A DNA stretch of 64,000 nucleotides from Paenibacillus protaetiae (GCF_004135365.1 NZ_CP035492.1:2712001-2776000); one strand, 5' to 3'; shown: positions 44,794-55,467, numbered from the stretch's first letter. The notes: generated from the letters alone by a model not told the origin. Translations and numbers: made by a program.

Positions 44794-46581
44794 CTACACG
44801 ATGTAACGCTCGCTGCCGATCACGCGGGCGGCAATCGCCCGTTTGCGGGCTACCGTATCGATATAAGGAGCACGGACCAGCTTCTTCAGCACCGACAGCT
44901 GCATTTGCAGCCCGTCGCCCTGCTCCAGCGCAGCGGCGGTCAGCTTGGCAAGCGATTCGATCCGCTCCATCCCTTCCTGCACGAGCACCTCCGTCATCAG
45001 CTGCGCCAGCTCCGATGCCGCTGCCCCTGTTCCTGCGCGTGCGCGCAGCTTCAAGCTGCGCAGCAAGGCGCTTTCCATCGCGTAAATCTGGATCATCGTA
45101 TCCGATAACGCGCACAGCACCTCCTGCTCCTGCTCCAGCCGCGTGCCCAGCTTCTGGACGGCCAGACCGCCGATAGCGAGGAAAATCTTTTTCGCCTGGT
45201 TAATCCGGTAAGCCTCCAGCTCCAGCGGCTGCTGAAACTCGGGAAGCGGCATCGGCTGCAGCAGCTCCGCCTGCAGCGCCCCGGCTTTCTCCAGCAGCGG
45301 CAGCTCGCCTTTCATCGCCTTTTTAAGCAGCGTGCCCGGAATAAGCAGCCGGTTAATTTCATTCGTCCCTTCGAAAATCCGGTTGATGCGGGCATCGCGG
45401 TAAATGCGCTCCACCTTGTACTCGCGGATATAACCTGCGCCGCCATGAATCTGCACCCCTTCGTCCGCGACAAAATCAAGCGTCTCCGACGCAAACACCT
45501 TTACAATCGAGCATTCCAGCGCATATTCGCCGATGGCGCTGGCCGCTTTGACGCCCGCATCCGGCGTTTCCTCGCCGATATGCTCGGCTGCCAGCAGCCG
45601 GTCCATCAGCCCCGCCGTCCGGTACACCATGCTTTCCATCGCGTACGTCCGCAAGTTCATATCCGCCAGCTTGGCGCCGATTAACGGGAACGACGATATT
45701 TTCTGGCCAAACTGCTCCCGGGTATTGGCGAAAGCGGCAGCAATCGCAATCGTTTCCTTCGCTGCGCCAAGACAACCTGCTCCAAGCTTAAAGCGCCCGA
45801 TATTCAAAATATTAAAGGCGATCCGGTGCCCTTTGCCGATTTCGCCAAGCACGTTGGCGACCGGAACCGGCGCATCCTCAAAATATAACGGGCAGGTCGA
45901 TGAGCCTTTAATGCCCATCTTTTTCTCCTCCGGCCCGACCGTAAAGCCAGGCGTCCCTTTTTCCACAATAAACGCGGTAAACTGGCTGCCGTCCACCTTG
46001 GCGTATACGATAAACAAGTCGGCAAAGCCGCCGTTTGTGATGTACAGCTTGGAGCCGTTCAGCACGTAATGCTTGCCGTCCGCCGACAGCTTCGCCGTCG
46101 TCCTCGCGCCAAGCGCATCGGATCCGGAAGCCGGCTCGGTCAGGCAATATGCCGCAATTCTCGTACCCGCCGCCAGATCGGGCAAATAGGTGCGTTTCTG
46201 CTCCGGCGTGCCGAAAAAAACGATCGGCAGCGTGCCGATGCCGGTATGCGCCCCCATCGACAGCGCAAACGAAGATGCCTTCGACATCGTCTCCGACAGC
46301 AGCGTCGTGCTTCCTTTGTCCAGCCCGAGGCCGCCGTATGCTTCCGGAACGTCGCCGCCCAGCAGCCCCAGCTCCCCGGATTTGCGCAGCAGCTCCACCG
46401 TCAGCTTGTAATCCAGCGCCTCCAGCTGCTCGTCATGCGGCACTATTTCCCCTTCCAAAAAATCAGCCGCCGCCTGGGCGATCAGCCGCTGCTCGGACGT
46501 AAAATCTTCCGGCGTAAACAAATCTTCCGGCAGGCTGTCCTCCACGACAAACCAGCCGCCAAACCGTTCTTTCCGACTCAT
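44794..46581 (-). CDS. fadE: Acyl-CoA dehydrogenase
   Basis: 595 residues, the same length class as Bacillus FadE (about 594). It carries out the first oxidation of beta-oxidation and passes electrons to ETF. The FAD/substrate signature is AYCLTEPASGSDALGA, and the second signature with catalytic Glu is RIYRDARINRIFEGTNEIN. The C-terminal extra domain (about 430-595) is helical, as in the family. I start at the ATG at 46581 behind GGGGAGG. The 24 upstream codons are rejected because they read a repetitive intergenic stretch. Confidence 0.95.
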   Translation of the reverse strand: MSRKERFGGWFVVEDSLPEDLFTPEDFTSEQRLIAQAAADFLEGEIVPHDEQLEALDYKLTVELLRKSGELGLLGGDVPEAYGGLGLDKGSTTLLSETMSKASSFALSMGAHTGIGTLPIVFFGTPEQKRTYLPDLAAGTRIAAYCLTEPASGSDALGARTTAKLSADGKHYVLNGSKLYITNGGFADLFIVYAKVDGSQFTAFIVEKGTPGFTVGPEEKKMGIKGSSTCPLYFEDAPVPVANVLGEIGKGHRIAFNILNIGRFKLGAGCLGAAKETIAIAAAFANTREQFGQKISSFPLIGAKLADMNLRTYAMESMVYRTAGLMDRLLAAEHIGEETPDAGVKAASAIGEYALECSIVKVFASETLDFVADEGVQIHGGAGYIREYKVERIYRDARINRIFEGTNEINRLLIPGTLLKKAMKGELPLLEKAGALQAELLQPMPLPEFQQPLELEAYRINQAKKIFLAIGGLAVQKLGTRLEQEQEVLCALSDTMIQIYAMESALLRSLKLRARAGTGAAASELAQLMTEVLVQEGMERIESLAKLTAAALEQGDGLQMQLSVLKKLVRAPYIDTVARKRAIAARVIGSERYIV

Positions 46582-46734
46582 TGCGCTTCGCCTCCCCATC
46601 ATTGGCCGGCGCGCAGAAGCTGCGGCAGCATTCCGCGCTTCCAATAGCCTCATGCTTGACGCCTCATGCCTGACGACGCCTGACGCCTGATGCCAGAAGC
46701 TTTTTGCCGCAGGCTGCCGCGCGCCTCACGCCGG

Positions 46735-47946
46735 TTATTGTCCGTACACCTCGTATACGCCGGCCGCTCCCATGCCTCCGCCGATGCACATGGTGACGAT
46801 GCCGATTCCGCCGCCCCGCCGTCCCAGCTCATGAATAAGCGAGACGGACAGCTTTGCGCCGGTGCAGCCTAACGGATGCCCCAGCGCAATCGCCCCGCCG
46901 TTCACATTCACCTTGGCCGGGTCAATGCCAAGCTCTTCAATAACAGGGATACATTGCGCGGCAAACGCTTCGTTCAGCTCAAACAAATCGACATCCACCA
47001 TCGCAATGCCCGCTTGCTTCAGCACCTTCGGGATCGCCCGGATCGGCCCGACGCCCATAATTTCCGGCTCGACGCCGGCCGTTGCAAATCCGCGGAATAC
47101 CGCCAGCGGCTTCAGCCCCAGCTCCTTCGCGCGCTTGCGGCTCATAACCGTGACCGCTGCCGCTCCGTCGCTCATCTGCGACGTATTGCCCGCCGTTACC
47201 GTTCCTTCCCTGGCAAAAGAAGGCTTCAGCGCCGCAAGCACCTCCGGCGTTGTATCCGGCCGCACGCCTTCGTCCATGCCAAACCAGCTCAGCTTGCGCC
47301 ATGGTCGCCCCGCTTCGTCCGTACCGGACCGTTCCACTTGAAGCGGAACGATCTCATCCGCGAACCGGCCGGCCGCTATCGCTTCGGCGGCCTTGCGATG
47401 GCTTTCCGCCGCAAACGCATCCTGCTGCTCGCGGGTAACGCCATACCTCCGGGCCACCTCCTCGGCGGTGTGTCCCATGCCCATATACACCTCGGGCATC
47501 GAATCCACGATGCCCGGATGCGGAGACGGCCGGAAGCCGCTCATCGGCACATGGCTCATGCTTTCAACGCCTCCGGCAATAATGGCATCGGCATCGCCAA
47601 GCCGGATCCGGTCGGCGGCATAAGCGATGGCCTGCAGCCCGGAGGCGCAAAAGCGGTTGACGGTAACGGCAGGCGTTGTCACCGGCAAACCCGCATACAG
47701 CGAGATGACGCGGGCAATGTTCAGGCCCTGCTCGCCTTCCGGCATCGCGCAGCCTATAATGACATCCTCGACCTGCTCCGGCGCAAGGCCCGGCGCCCGG
47801 TCCAGCACCGCGTGCAGAACGGCGCGTCCCAGATCCTCCGCCCGCGTCTCGGCAAAGCTTCCTTTTTTCGCTTTCCCTACCGCCGTTCGGGCGGCGGACA
47901 CTATGACGGCGTCGCGATCATGCTCGCCAAAACGCAAATAAGACAT
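46735..47946 (-). CDS. fadA: Acetyl-CoA acyltransferase (3-ketoacyl-CoA thiolase)
   Basis: 403 residues. It cleaves 3-ketoacyl-CoA with CoA. Acyl-carrying Cys100 lies in [12 protein letters not shown]. The second active-site blocks are [17 protein letters not shown] (His) and [11 protein letters not shown] (Cys). AAAGGGGG precedes the ATG at 47946; an ATG two codons earlier overlaps it. It lies between fadN and fadE, the same order as in B. subtilis. Confidence 0.95.
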   Translation of the reverse strand: MSYLRFGEHDRDAVIVSAARTAVGKAKKGSFAETRAEDLGRAVLHAVLDRAPGLAPEQVEDVIIGCAMPEGEQGLNIARVISLYAGLPVTTPAVTVNRFCASGLQAIAYAADRIRLGDADAIIAGGVESMSHVPMSGFRPSPHPGIVDSMPEVYMGMGHTAEEVARRYGVTREQQDAFAAESHRKAAEAIAAGRFADEIVPLQVERSGTDEAGRPWRKLSWFGMDEGVRPDTTPEVLAALKPSFAREGTVTAGNTSQMSDGAAAVTVMSRKRAKELGLKPLAVFRGFATAGVEPEIMGVGPIRAIPKVLKQAGIAMVDVDLFELNEAFAAQCIPVIEELGIDPAKVNVNGGAIALGHPLGCTGAKLSVSLIHELGRRGGGIGIVTMCIGGGMGAAGVYEVYGQ

Positions 47947-48002
47947 TGCCATCCCCCTTTAACGTTGAAAGTAGTTGAATGATGCCGGGCCGCGCCGCGA
48001 AA

Positions 48003-48081
48003 GCGGTAAGCTGCCGTCATTGGCAGCGCCAATGGCATTGGCGCTGCCAGCGAGCAAGCCGCCCGCTCGGCGGCTTACCGC
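48003..48081. repeat. Nested inverted repeats between fadN and fadA
   Basis: An outer stem (GCGGTAAGC/GCTTACCGC, 48003-48011 and 48073-48081) encloses an inner 14-bp perfect palindrome arm pair (TGGCAGCGCCAATG, 48021-48034 and 48036-48049). There is no T-run. A message-processing or stability element in the fad transcript is plausible. Confidence 0.65.
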
Positions 48082-48112
48082 AGCAAGCCCCGCCTCAGGC
48101 GCACCCCGGCCG

Positions 48113-50535
48113 CTAATTGCGCAGCGGCTTGCCCGTGGCCAGCATGTGGCTCATCCGCTCCTGCGTCTTGCGCTCGCCGACCAGGCTCAGGAACGCTTCG
48201 CGCTCCAGATCGAGCAAATACTGCTCGCTCACCTCAAGCCCCGGCCGCACGTCGCCGCCGGACAATACATGCGCCAGCTTGCCGGCGATCAGCGCATCAT
48301 GCTTGCTGATTTGCCCGCCGAGGCGCAGCGCCTCCACGCCAAGGCGCAGCACCGCTTTGCCTTCGCTGCCTGCTACGCGGATGCGGCGTTCCTGCCGCGG
48401 CTGGTAGCCGCCAGCATCAAGCTCCAGAACCGCCCGCTTGGCGGCGGCGATCCGGCCGTCCTGCCGGATAATCGCCTTATCCTCCGGCCGCAGCAGACCA
48501 AGCCGCTTCGCATCGTAGCCGCTGGTTGACGTCTTGGCGAGCGCAATCGTCTCGAACAGCGCGTTCAGCTCCGTCTGCAGCTCACCTAATCCTTTGCCTT
48601 CGGCCCGCTCCGAAGCCAGCCGCGCGGCCCCTTTGCTGCCTCCGCCTCCGGGAATAAGGCCAACGCCGGTTTCTACCAGGCCAAAATACGTCTCCGGCGC
48701 CAGCACAATCCGGTCGGCCGGCAGGCATACCTCCACGCCGCCGCCCAGCGTCATCCGATGCGGCGCCGCTACGACCGGCCGGTCCAGCCGGCCAAGCAGG
48801 CTCATGCTGTTCTGGAACAGGCGGATAATATCCTCCACCTCATCCCATTCGCCCGCCTGCGCCTCCATCAGCAGCAGCACCAGGTTCGCTCCCACGCAGA
48901 AGTTCCGGCCTTCGTTGGCCATAACAAGCCCGCGCCAGTTCCGGCTCACTTCCTCCGCAGCCTTGCGGATGCCCAGCAAAATATCGCTGCCAATCGCGTT
49001 ATTCGGCGAGTGAAACTCCAGGCAGGCGACCTCGTCTCCAAGGTCAATCAGGCTCGCTCCCCCGATGTAAACACCGTCCGCCCCGCTTCCTTCAAAGCGG
49101 CGAGCGGCAGCTCATCCTCCTTCTGCGCCTCTTCGGCATAACTGCCTGCGTGGACGTAAAACCGCCTCCCGCCTTCCTGCCGGTAAAACGAGCGGTGGCC
49201 GGCCGCTACAAAATCCGCCACCCATTCCGGGATCGTCTCCCCTTCCTGCCTCATCCGGGCGACCGACTGCTCCAGGCCAATCGCATCCCACAGCTCAAAC
49301 GGCCCCAGCTCCCAGCCGAATCCCCATTTCATGGCGCGGTCGATGTCCGTGATTGAATCGGCAATATGCCCAAGCTGGCGGGCGGAATAGAGCAGCGTTC
49401 CTTTAATCGTCTCCCACGCAAACGCCGCCTGCGGCGATGCCGGATCGGCGCCCAGCAGCGCGCGAACCTTGGCTCCCGCTCCTTTGGCCGCTTTGGCCGC
49501 ATCAATAAGCGGCGATGAAACAGTTCGGCGCGGACGGTATTCGAACGTGTCCCAGTCCAGCGCTTCAATGTCGCTGCGTCCTCCCGGTTTTTTCGTTTTA
49601 CGGTAAAAGCCCGCCCCCGTCTTCTCGCCGAGCCGGCCATCCGCCGCCAGACGCTCCAGCACGGCCGGCCGGGCAAACATCGCTTTTTCGTCGGGATCGG
49701 TAACATTTGCCCGCACGTTATCAAGCACATGCAGCAGCGTATCGAGCCCGATCAAGTCCAGCATGCGAAACGTCGCCGACTTCGGCCTGCCCATCGCCGG
49801 TCCCGTCAACGCATCCGCCTCCTCGACCGACAGCCCAAACCGTTCGATCTGGCGCAGCGTATCCGCCATGCCGTATGTGCCAATCCGGTTCGCGATAAAG
49901 TTAGGCGTATCCTTGGCGATGACAACGCCTTTACCAAGCTGCTTTTCGCATATGCCGCATAAGCGCTCCACCACCGCAGGGTCCGTCCCTTCGGCCGGAA
50001 CAATCTCCACCAGCTTCATGTAACGGGGCGGATTAAAGAAGTGGGTCGCTGCAAAATGCCGCTTGAACTGCTCGCTCCGCCCTTCGCACATCGACGCCAG
50101 CGAAAGACCGGACGTATTGGTGGTGACAAGCGCTCCCGGCTTGCGTGCGGCTTCCGCCAGCGCAAGCACGTTTCGCTTAATATCCAGCCGTTCCACGACC
50201 GCTTCCACAATCCAGTCCGCTTCGCCCAGCAGCTGCAAATCATCCTCCAGATTGCCTGCCCGGATGCGCCCGGCAAAAGCCGGGTCATACAGCGGAGCCG
50301 GCTCTGTTTTTGCCATTTTGGCAATCGCACCGGAAGCAAGGCGGCTGCGCACGGCCGGGTGCTGCAGCGTCAGCCCTTTCCGTTCCTCCTCCGCCGTCAG
50401 CGCAGCAGGAACAACGTCCAGCAGCAGCACTTCGATACCTGCGTTAGCCAAATGCGCGGCAATTCCCGATCCCATAATGCCTGAGCCGATAACGGCAGCC
50501 CGCCGAACCGGCTTAAAACCAGCTGATGCCGGCAT
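48113..50535 (-). pseudogene. fadN: 3-hydroxyacyl-CoA dehydrogenase/enoyl-CoA hydratase, frameshift at 49059-49063
   Basis: Read across one frameshift this gives about 807 residues with the FadN order: NAD-binding dehydrogenase first (VIGSGIMGSGIAAHLANAG, HFFNPPRYMKLVEIVPAEG), enoyl-CoA hydratase last (SPNNAIGSDILLGI, NEGRNFCVGANL, GGGVEVCLPADRI). The first frame ends at 49048 and the second picks up in GGASLIDLGDEVACLEF. One extra G in the five-G run joins them. Nothing else is damaged, and the operon mates are intact, which argues against long-standing decay. The ATG at 50535 follows AAGGGGG. Confidence 0.88.
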
Positions 50536-50654
50536 TGTGGATTCCCCCTTCCCCAGCTTCGCAGCTGGCCGGTTTCATTTACTTCCGCTATAATGCGCTC
50601 TGACCACGGTGCTTGTGATGCGATGATCACACGCCGGGTGGCGCGCGACAGCTT

Positions 50655-52967
50655 TTATGCGCCTGCCTTGCGGCCGAATTCGCCGAATATGCTTGCCGCA
50701 AGCAGCTCCGCGACATCGCGGGCGCTTGCTGTGCCTTGCTCATCCAGCGTCTTTAACCCGTCCTCCATCATCGTCAGGCAATACGGGCAAGCCGAGCTGA
50801 CCACCGTCGGTTTTACATCCAGCGCTTGCGCCGTCCGGGCGTAATTGATGCGGGTACCGCTTTTTTCCTCCATCCACATCATGCCGCCGCCTGCGCCGCA
50901 GCACATGCCGTTTGAACGGCTGCGCGCCATCTCCGCCAGCTTAAGGCCCGGTATCGCCTGCAAAATAGCTCTTGGCGCATCGTATACGCCGTTATAGCGG
51001 CCCAAGTAGCAGGAGTCGTGATAGGTGACGCGCTCGCGCAGCGGGTATCGCGGCTTCAGCTTCCCTTCCTCCAGCAGGCGGGCTAGCAGCTCTGTGTGAT
51101 GCTCCACCTGGACCGATTCGGGCAGCCCAAAGTCCGGATACTCCTTTTTGAACACGTTGTACGTATGCGGACAGATCGTCACTATCCGCTTGACGCCGTA
51201 CTTGTGAATGGCGCGGATATTGTCGCGGGCCAGCTCCTGGAACAGCAGCTCATTGCCGATTCTGCGCGGGGTATCTCCCGAGTTCCGCTCTTCGCTGCCA
51301 AGCGTGCCGAACACGATGCCCGCCCGGTGAAGCAGCCGCACCACATCGTACAGCACCTTCCGGCTTCTCGCATCGTAAGCGCCCATCGTTCCGGCCCATA
51401 GCAGCACTTCGGGAAGCGTTCCCTGCCTTTTCAAGTCCTGCATGAGCGGCACCCGAATGCCGGTACGCTGCTCGCAGTCTTCGATCCAGCCGGATCTTTC
51501 GCTGCGGGGCAAGCCCCACGGGTTGCCCTGCCTTTCGATATTTTGCAAGGCGCGCTGCCCTTCGGAAGGCATCCGCCCTTCCGTCAGCACCAAATAACGC
51601 CGCATGTCGATAATTTTGTCGACATGCTCGTTGCCGACCGGGCACTGGTCTTCGCAATTGCGGCACGATGTGCATGCCCAAAGCTCTTCTTCCGTAATGA
51701 TCTGCCCGATCAGCTCCAGCTCGGCTGCCTGCGCATCGGAATGTACGGCCCATCTGTCCGCCTGTTCGGCCATCGTCCATGCAATGGACGTTGCCGCACC
51801 GGCAGCGCCACGGCTGGAGCTGCCTTCCGCCGAAGCCGCCCAGCCGGCGCTCGCGCCCGCCATCATATGGGCGCCGGCAGGCTCGCTGCGGTTCCATAGA
51901 GAAGCCGGCAGCCACGGCGAACGGGATGTGACGGCAGCGCCTTTCTCCTGCAAATGATCGCGCAGCTTGACGATCAGGTGCATCGGGGACAGCAGCTTGC
52001 CGGTCCCCGATGCCGGGCAGACGTTCGTGCAGCGCCCGCACTCGACGCAGGCATATAGATCAAGCAGCTGTTTTTGCGTAAACTGCTCCACCTTTCCGAC
52101 CCCAAACGTCTCGGCATCCTCATCCTCCAAATCCAGCGGCGCCAGCTTGCCGTACGGCTCGCTCCGGCGGAACCACAAATTGACCGGCGCCGTAAGCAGG
52201 TGAAAATGCTTCGATTGCGGCACATAAACCAGGAAGGACAACAGCACCAGCAAATGCAGCCACCAGCTGATTTCATAGCCGGCCGAAGCTGCGGAGCTGT
52301 GCGCGCCGAACCCGATCGCCTCCAGCCCTTTCGCCAGCGGAGCGGATACAGGGGCATACCGCTGCGTAACCGGCACCTCCGCGCCGGCCAGCCGCTCGAA
52401 CGCCATCGTAAGCAGCACCGTAACCATAAGCGCCGATAGAAACCAGACGACAAGCGAAGGCTTCCACCCTCTCTTCAGCCGTTCCAGCCTTTCGCCGTAA
52501 CGCCGGTAGGCCGCGTACAGCACCGCAACGAATACCAAAGAGGCCACAAGTTCCTGCGACCAGACAAATCCATTGTAATAAGGGTAAGCGATACGGCTTC
52601 CCGCAACATGCTTCCAGATCAGATCAAGCGCACCGAACTGAAGAACAATAAAGCCGTAAAAAAAGACGAGGTGCATAAGCCCGCTCCGAATATCGCGCAG
52701 CAGCTTCCGGTGCCCCAGCATTTGCGCCGGCAGGCTGTGATCACGCCGCCGTTCATGCCTTCGCGCCGGGCGCTTCAGCGACCAGTCGGAAGGCTGCCCC
52801 AGCCGGATGTATCCGGCCCTCCGCAGCACAGCGGCCGCAAAGAAACCCGCCCCGGCGCCAACAGCCGCAATAGCGAGTATCCATCTGACGGCGGCAGCTG
52901 CCCCGCCTCCGCTGGCAGCGCCCGCTGCCGCCGCCCACAGCTCAAGTCCCGTTAACCCAGGCAGCAT
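50655..52967 (-). CDS. fadF: Membrane-bound iron-sulfur oxidoreductase (FadF-like)
   Basis: 770 residues. About six N-terminal helices (residues 1-290) resemble a nitrate-reductase-gamma-like module. Two 4Fe-4S clusters follow (CVECGRCTNVCPASG and CTSCRNCEDQCPVGNEH), then two CCG domains of the heterodisulfide-reductase type (ending CCGAGGGMMWMEE and SACPYCLTMM). It probably takes electrons from reduced ETF to the quinone pool during beta-oxidation, as proposed for B. subtilis FadF/YwjF. It is the first gene of the fad block, divergent from etfBA. Confidence 0.92.
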   Translation of the reverse strand: MLPGLTGLELWAAAAGAASGGGAAAAVRWILAIAAVGAGAGFFAAAVLRRAGYIRLGQPSDWSLKRPARRHERRRDHSLPAQMLGHRKLLRDIRSGLMHLVFFYGFIVLQFGALDLIWKHVAGSRIAYPYYNGFVWSQELVASLVFVAVLYAAYRRYGERLERLKRGWKPSLVVWFLSALMVTVLLTMAFERLAGAEVPVTQRYAPVSAPLAKGLEAIGFGAHSSAASAGYEISWWLHLLVLLSFLVYVPQSKHFHLLTAPVNLWFRRSEPYGKLAPLDLEDEDAETFGVGKVEQFTQKQLLDLYACVECGRCTNVCPASGTGKLLSPMHLIVKLRDHLQEKGAAVTSRSPWLPASLWNRSEPAGAHMMAGASAGWAASAEGSSSRGAAGAATSIAWTMAEQADRWAVHSDAQAAELELIGQIITEEELWACTSCRNCEDQCPVGNEHVDKIIDMRRYLVLTEGRMPSEGQRALQNIERQGNPWGLPRSERSGWIEDCEQRTGIRVPLMQDLKRQGTLPEVLLWAGTMGAYDARSRKVLYDVVRLLHRAGIVFGTLGSEERNSGDTPRRIGNELLFQELARDNIRAIHKYGVKRIVTICPHTYNVFKKEYPDFGLPESVQVEHHTELLARLLEEGKLKPRYPLRERVTYHDSCYLGRYNGVYDAPRAILQAIPGLKLAEMARSRSNGMCCGAGGGMMWMEEKSGTRINYARTAQALDVKPTVVSSACPYCLTMMEDGLKTLDEQGTASARDVAELLAASIFGEFGRKAGA

Positions 52968-53155
52968 ATGCTCTCATCCTCTCTGCCAAACGATCCTGTA
53001 AATCCTAAACAGCAAACGGGATAAGCCACCCGGTCCTATAAGCCCGCTCTTGACCATCCCATGCCTTAGCCCGCTTTTTTATCCTCGTGCCGGCTGATCC
53101 GCCGTTCCGCCCTGCCCTCCCTTCCTTTCCCGCCAGCCCTCCGGCCGGGACAAGC

Positions 53156-53169
53156 ATAAAGCGCTTACA
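53156..53169. promoter_or_regulatory. cre: Candidate CcpA (cre) site between fadF and etfB
   Basis: The minus strand reads TGTAAGCGCTTTAT, matching 12 of 14 positions of TGwAAnCGnTnwCA. It lies in the 414-bp divergent region (52968-53381), which otherwise shows no gene. Catabolite repression of fatty-acid breakdown would fit. Confidence 0.5.
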
Positions 53170-53381
53170 TTATGATTCTGCCTCTCAAATATATGAACAC
53201 GGCGTCCCATTCATACCGCCTGCCCCTGCCTGCCTTATCGCCATGATGCCGCCTCTCCTATTCCGGCCGGCTTGGTCTAATCGGAAATCCGGCATCATAA
53301 GGTAACACTGGCGGAAGCGCTCACCGGGCGGGCAGAAATTATAATCAGGTCGGTTCAACGCCACTAAAACGAGGTGATTGA

Positions 53382-54257
53382 ATGCTGAAAACAGCTGTAC
53401 TGCTGAAGCAAACTTTTGATACGGAAGAAAAGATCGTGTTCAGCAATGGAACCATTGCCGAAGAGAACGCCAAGTTTGTCATCAACCCTTATGATGAATA
53501 CGCGCTTGAGGAAGCTTTGCGCCTGAAGGAAATCCATGGCGGAGAGGTTATTGCCGTTACGTACGGCCCGGAACGGGCGGAAGAAGCGCTGCGCACCGCT
53601 CTGGCGCTTGGCGCCGATGAAGCGGTGCTGATCGAGCAGGACGGACAGCCGGAGGACAGCTCCTTGATTGCCGCGCTTCTTGCGGCAACGCTCCAGCCGA
53701 TGTCTCCCGATCTGGTGCTGGCAGGCTTATTTGCCGTGGACAGCGGCTCCGGCAGCGTTGCCCTGCAAGCAGCGGAGCGGCTGGGGCTGCCCCATGCATC
53801 TTCGGCAGTGAAGATCGAGGTTGTGCCTGCGGACGATCCGCGGCTGCATGAGAAGGCGCTTCATCCCGAAGCCGATGAATTGACCGGAGCGCCAAACGCC
53901 TCCCTTGTCTATTCCGAACGATACGCCCTTATTGAGCGGGATGTGGAAGGCGATTCGCAGCATGTTGCGGTTCCCCTTCCGGTTCTCATAACCGCCCAGC
54001 AAGGGCTGAACGAACCGCGGTACCCGTCTCTGCCCGGCATTATGAAAGCCAAACGCAAGCCGTTAAAACGCGTCTCCGCTGAAAGTATCGCCCAGGCCGC
54101 ATCCGTATCGCTTGCGGCAGCACGGACCGAGCGGACAGAGCTGCTTCCGCCGGCGCCAAGAGCAGCGGGAAGAAAGCTCTCCGGCAGCGCGGCCGAACAG
54201 GCGCACGAGCTGGCGGGACTGCTCGCACAAGCGGGCGTTGTCAAGGCGGAGCCTTAA
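53382..54257 (+). CDS. etfB: Electron transfer flavoprotein beta subunit
   Basis: 291 residues. It pairs with EtfA to accept electrons from acyl-CoA dehydrogenases. The N-terminal LLKQTFDTEEKIVF, the NPYDEYALEEALRLKE motif and the AMP-binding-region VLAGLFAVDSGSGSVAL are typical. The C-terminal 70 residues are Ala-rich and longer than in most beta subunits. GAGGTG precedes the ATG. etfA follows after 23 bases. Confidence 0.93.
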   Translation: MLKTAVLLKQTFDTEEKIVFSNGTIAEENAKFVINPYDEYALEEALRLKEIHGGEVIAVTYGPERAEEALRTALALGADEAVLIEQDGQPEDSSLIAALLAATLQPMSPDLVLAGLFAVDSGSGSVALQAAERLGLPHASSAVKIEVVPADDPRLHEKALHPEADELTGAPNASLVYSERYALIERDVEGDSQHVAVPLPVLITAQQGLNEPRYPSLPGIMKAKRKPLKRVSAESIAQAASVSLAAARTERTELLPPAPRAAGRKLSGSAAEQAHELAGLLAQAGVVKAEP

Positions 54258-54280
54258 CCGGACGGAAAGGAGGAAACTCG

Positions 54281-55270
54281 ATGACGAAAAAAATACTCGT
54301 ATACGCCGAATGCCGCGACGGCAGACTGCGCCGCGTGGCATTCGAAGCGCTTGCCGCCGCCCGGCTGCTTGCCGGTGAAGACGGCGAGGTGCATGCTGTC
54401 CTGGCCGGCGCCGGCCCCGCAGAAGCGGAAGCGCTTGCCGCCCGCGGAGCGGATGTTGTTCATGCGGCGGATGATCCCGCGCTTGCCGTCTACACGCCGG
54501 AAGTATACGCCGCTGCGCTAAGCGCAGCCTTCTGCTCGCTCAAGCCGCAGGCGCTGCTGCTTGGCCACACGGCTGCCGGGCGCGAGCTGGCGCCGCGCCT
54601 CGCAGCGGCTTTCGGAGCGGGGCATATTGCGGATGTCACCGCGGTTCAGGCTGCCCATGACGGCGGCGAAGCTGTATTTACGAGGCCGCTGTACGCAGGC
54701 AAAGCATATGAGCGGCGCCGGTTCGCTCCGGGTGTACCTTGGGTCGTTACGATACGGCCCAACAATATGCCGCCGGCGTCTCCTTCGGAGAAGCAAGGCA
54801 CCGTACAGGCGCTTGCTTTTGAAGTGCCGCCGCTGTACACCTCTGTGCGCAGTATCGTCCGCCGCACAAGCGGGCAAATCGACCTCGCCGAAGCCGATAT
54901 TGTCGTCTCCGGCGGGCGGGGCGTCCGCAGCGCAGCCGGCTTCGAGCCGCTGCAGCAGCTTGCGGAGGCGCTGGGCGGAGCGGTTGGCGCTTCCCGAGCG
55001 GCATGCGACGCAGGCTACTGCGATTATGCGCTGCAAATCGGGCAGACCGGCAAAACTGTCACGCCCCAGCTGTATATCGCCTGCGGGATAAGCGGAGCTA
55101 TCCAGCATCTCGCCGGCATGAGCGGCTCGCGCACCATCGTAGCCATTAATAAAGATCCCGATGCGCCTATTTTTGGCGTCGCCGATTATGGCATTGTTGG
55201 TGATTTGTTCGAAGTGGTGCCGCTGCTTACTTCCGAATTCCGGAAGCAGCGCCCCTCCTCTGCCGGCTGA
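54281..55270 (+). CDS. etfA: Electron transfer flavoprotein alpha subunit
   Basis: 329 residues. The C-terminal FAD domain carries the hallmark [15 protein letters not shown] followed by [14 protein letters not shown]. The motif VSGGRGVRS is present in the middle. AAGGAGG precedes the ATG. A terminator follows. It shares the FAD-binding role with EtfB and delivers electrons to the FadF-type dehydrogenase encoded across the divergent promoter. Confidence 0.95.
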   Translation: MTKKILVYAECRDGRLRRVAFEALAAARLLAGEDGEVHAVLAGAGPAEAEALAARGADVVHAADDPALAVYTPEVYAAALSAAFCSLKPQALLLGHTAAGRELAPRLAAAFGAGHIADVTAVQAAHDGGEAVFTRPLYAGKAYERRRFAPGVPWVVTIRPNNMPPASPSEKQGTVQALAFEVPPLYTSVRSIVRRTSGQIDLAEADIVVSGGRGVRSAAGFEPLQQLAEALGGAVGASRAACDAGYCDYALQIGQTGKTVTPQLYIACGISGAIQHLAGMSGSRTIVAINKDPDAPIFGVADYGIVGDLFEVVPLLTSEFRKQRPSSAG

Positions 55271-55279
55271 CCGGCAGCA

Positions 55280-55328
55280 AGCGCCTTGGCCAAAGCTGCA
55301 GCATTTGCGGCTCAGCCGGGCGCTTTTT
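55280..55328 (+). terminator. Terminator of etfBA
   Basis: AGCGCC..GGC and GCC.GGCGCT pair around a structured loop and run into TTTT, 10 bases past the etfA stop. Confidence 0.65.
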
Positions 55329-55429
55329 CACGATCCGACTGCTGCGGGGCTGCCCGCTTTCCTTTCTGCCCGGCTGAGCCGGCTGTATAACCGCCCGGCG
55401 CTTGGCGATTATTTTTATCGCTTGGACGG

Positions 55430-55467
55430 TTGACAACGTCATTTAAATTGCATACAATTAAATTATA
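55430..55467 (+). promoter_or_regulatory. Glutathione peroxidase promoter with OhrR-like operator
   Basis: TTGACA (55430-55435), a 17-base spacer and TACAAT (55453-55458) form a near-consensus promoter. The -10 begins TACAATTAAATTATA (55453-55467), one mismatch from the OhrR box TACAATTAAATTGTA known before ohrA in Bacillus. Induction by organic peroxides is a reasonable prediction. Confidence 0.65.

Noticed and set aside
46640-46700. Short repeated GACGCCTGATGC-like units between fadA and fadE
   Set aside because: The units are too short and irregular to call a defined repeat; probably low-complexity slippage.
52968-53381. FadR operator in the fad/etf divergent region
   Set aside because: No symmetrical TGAATGA...TCATTCA pair could be found; only isolated half-like pieces occur.
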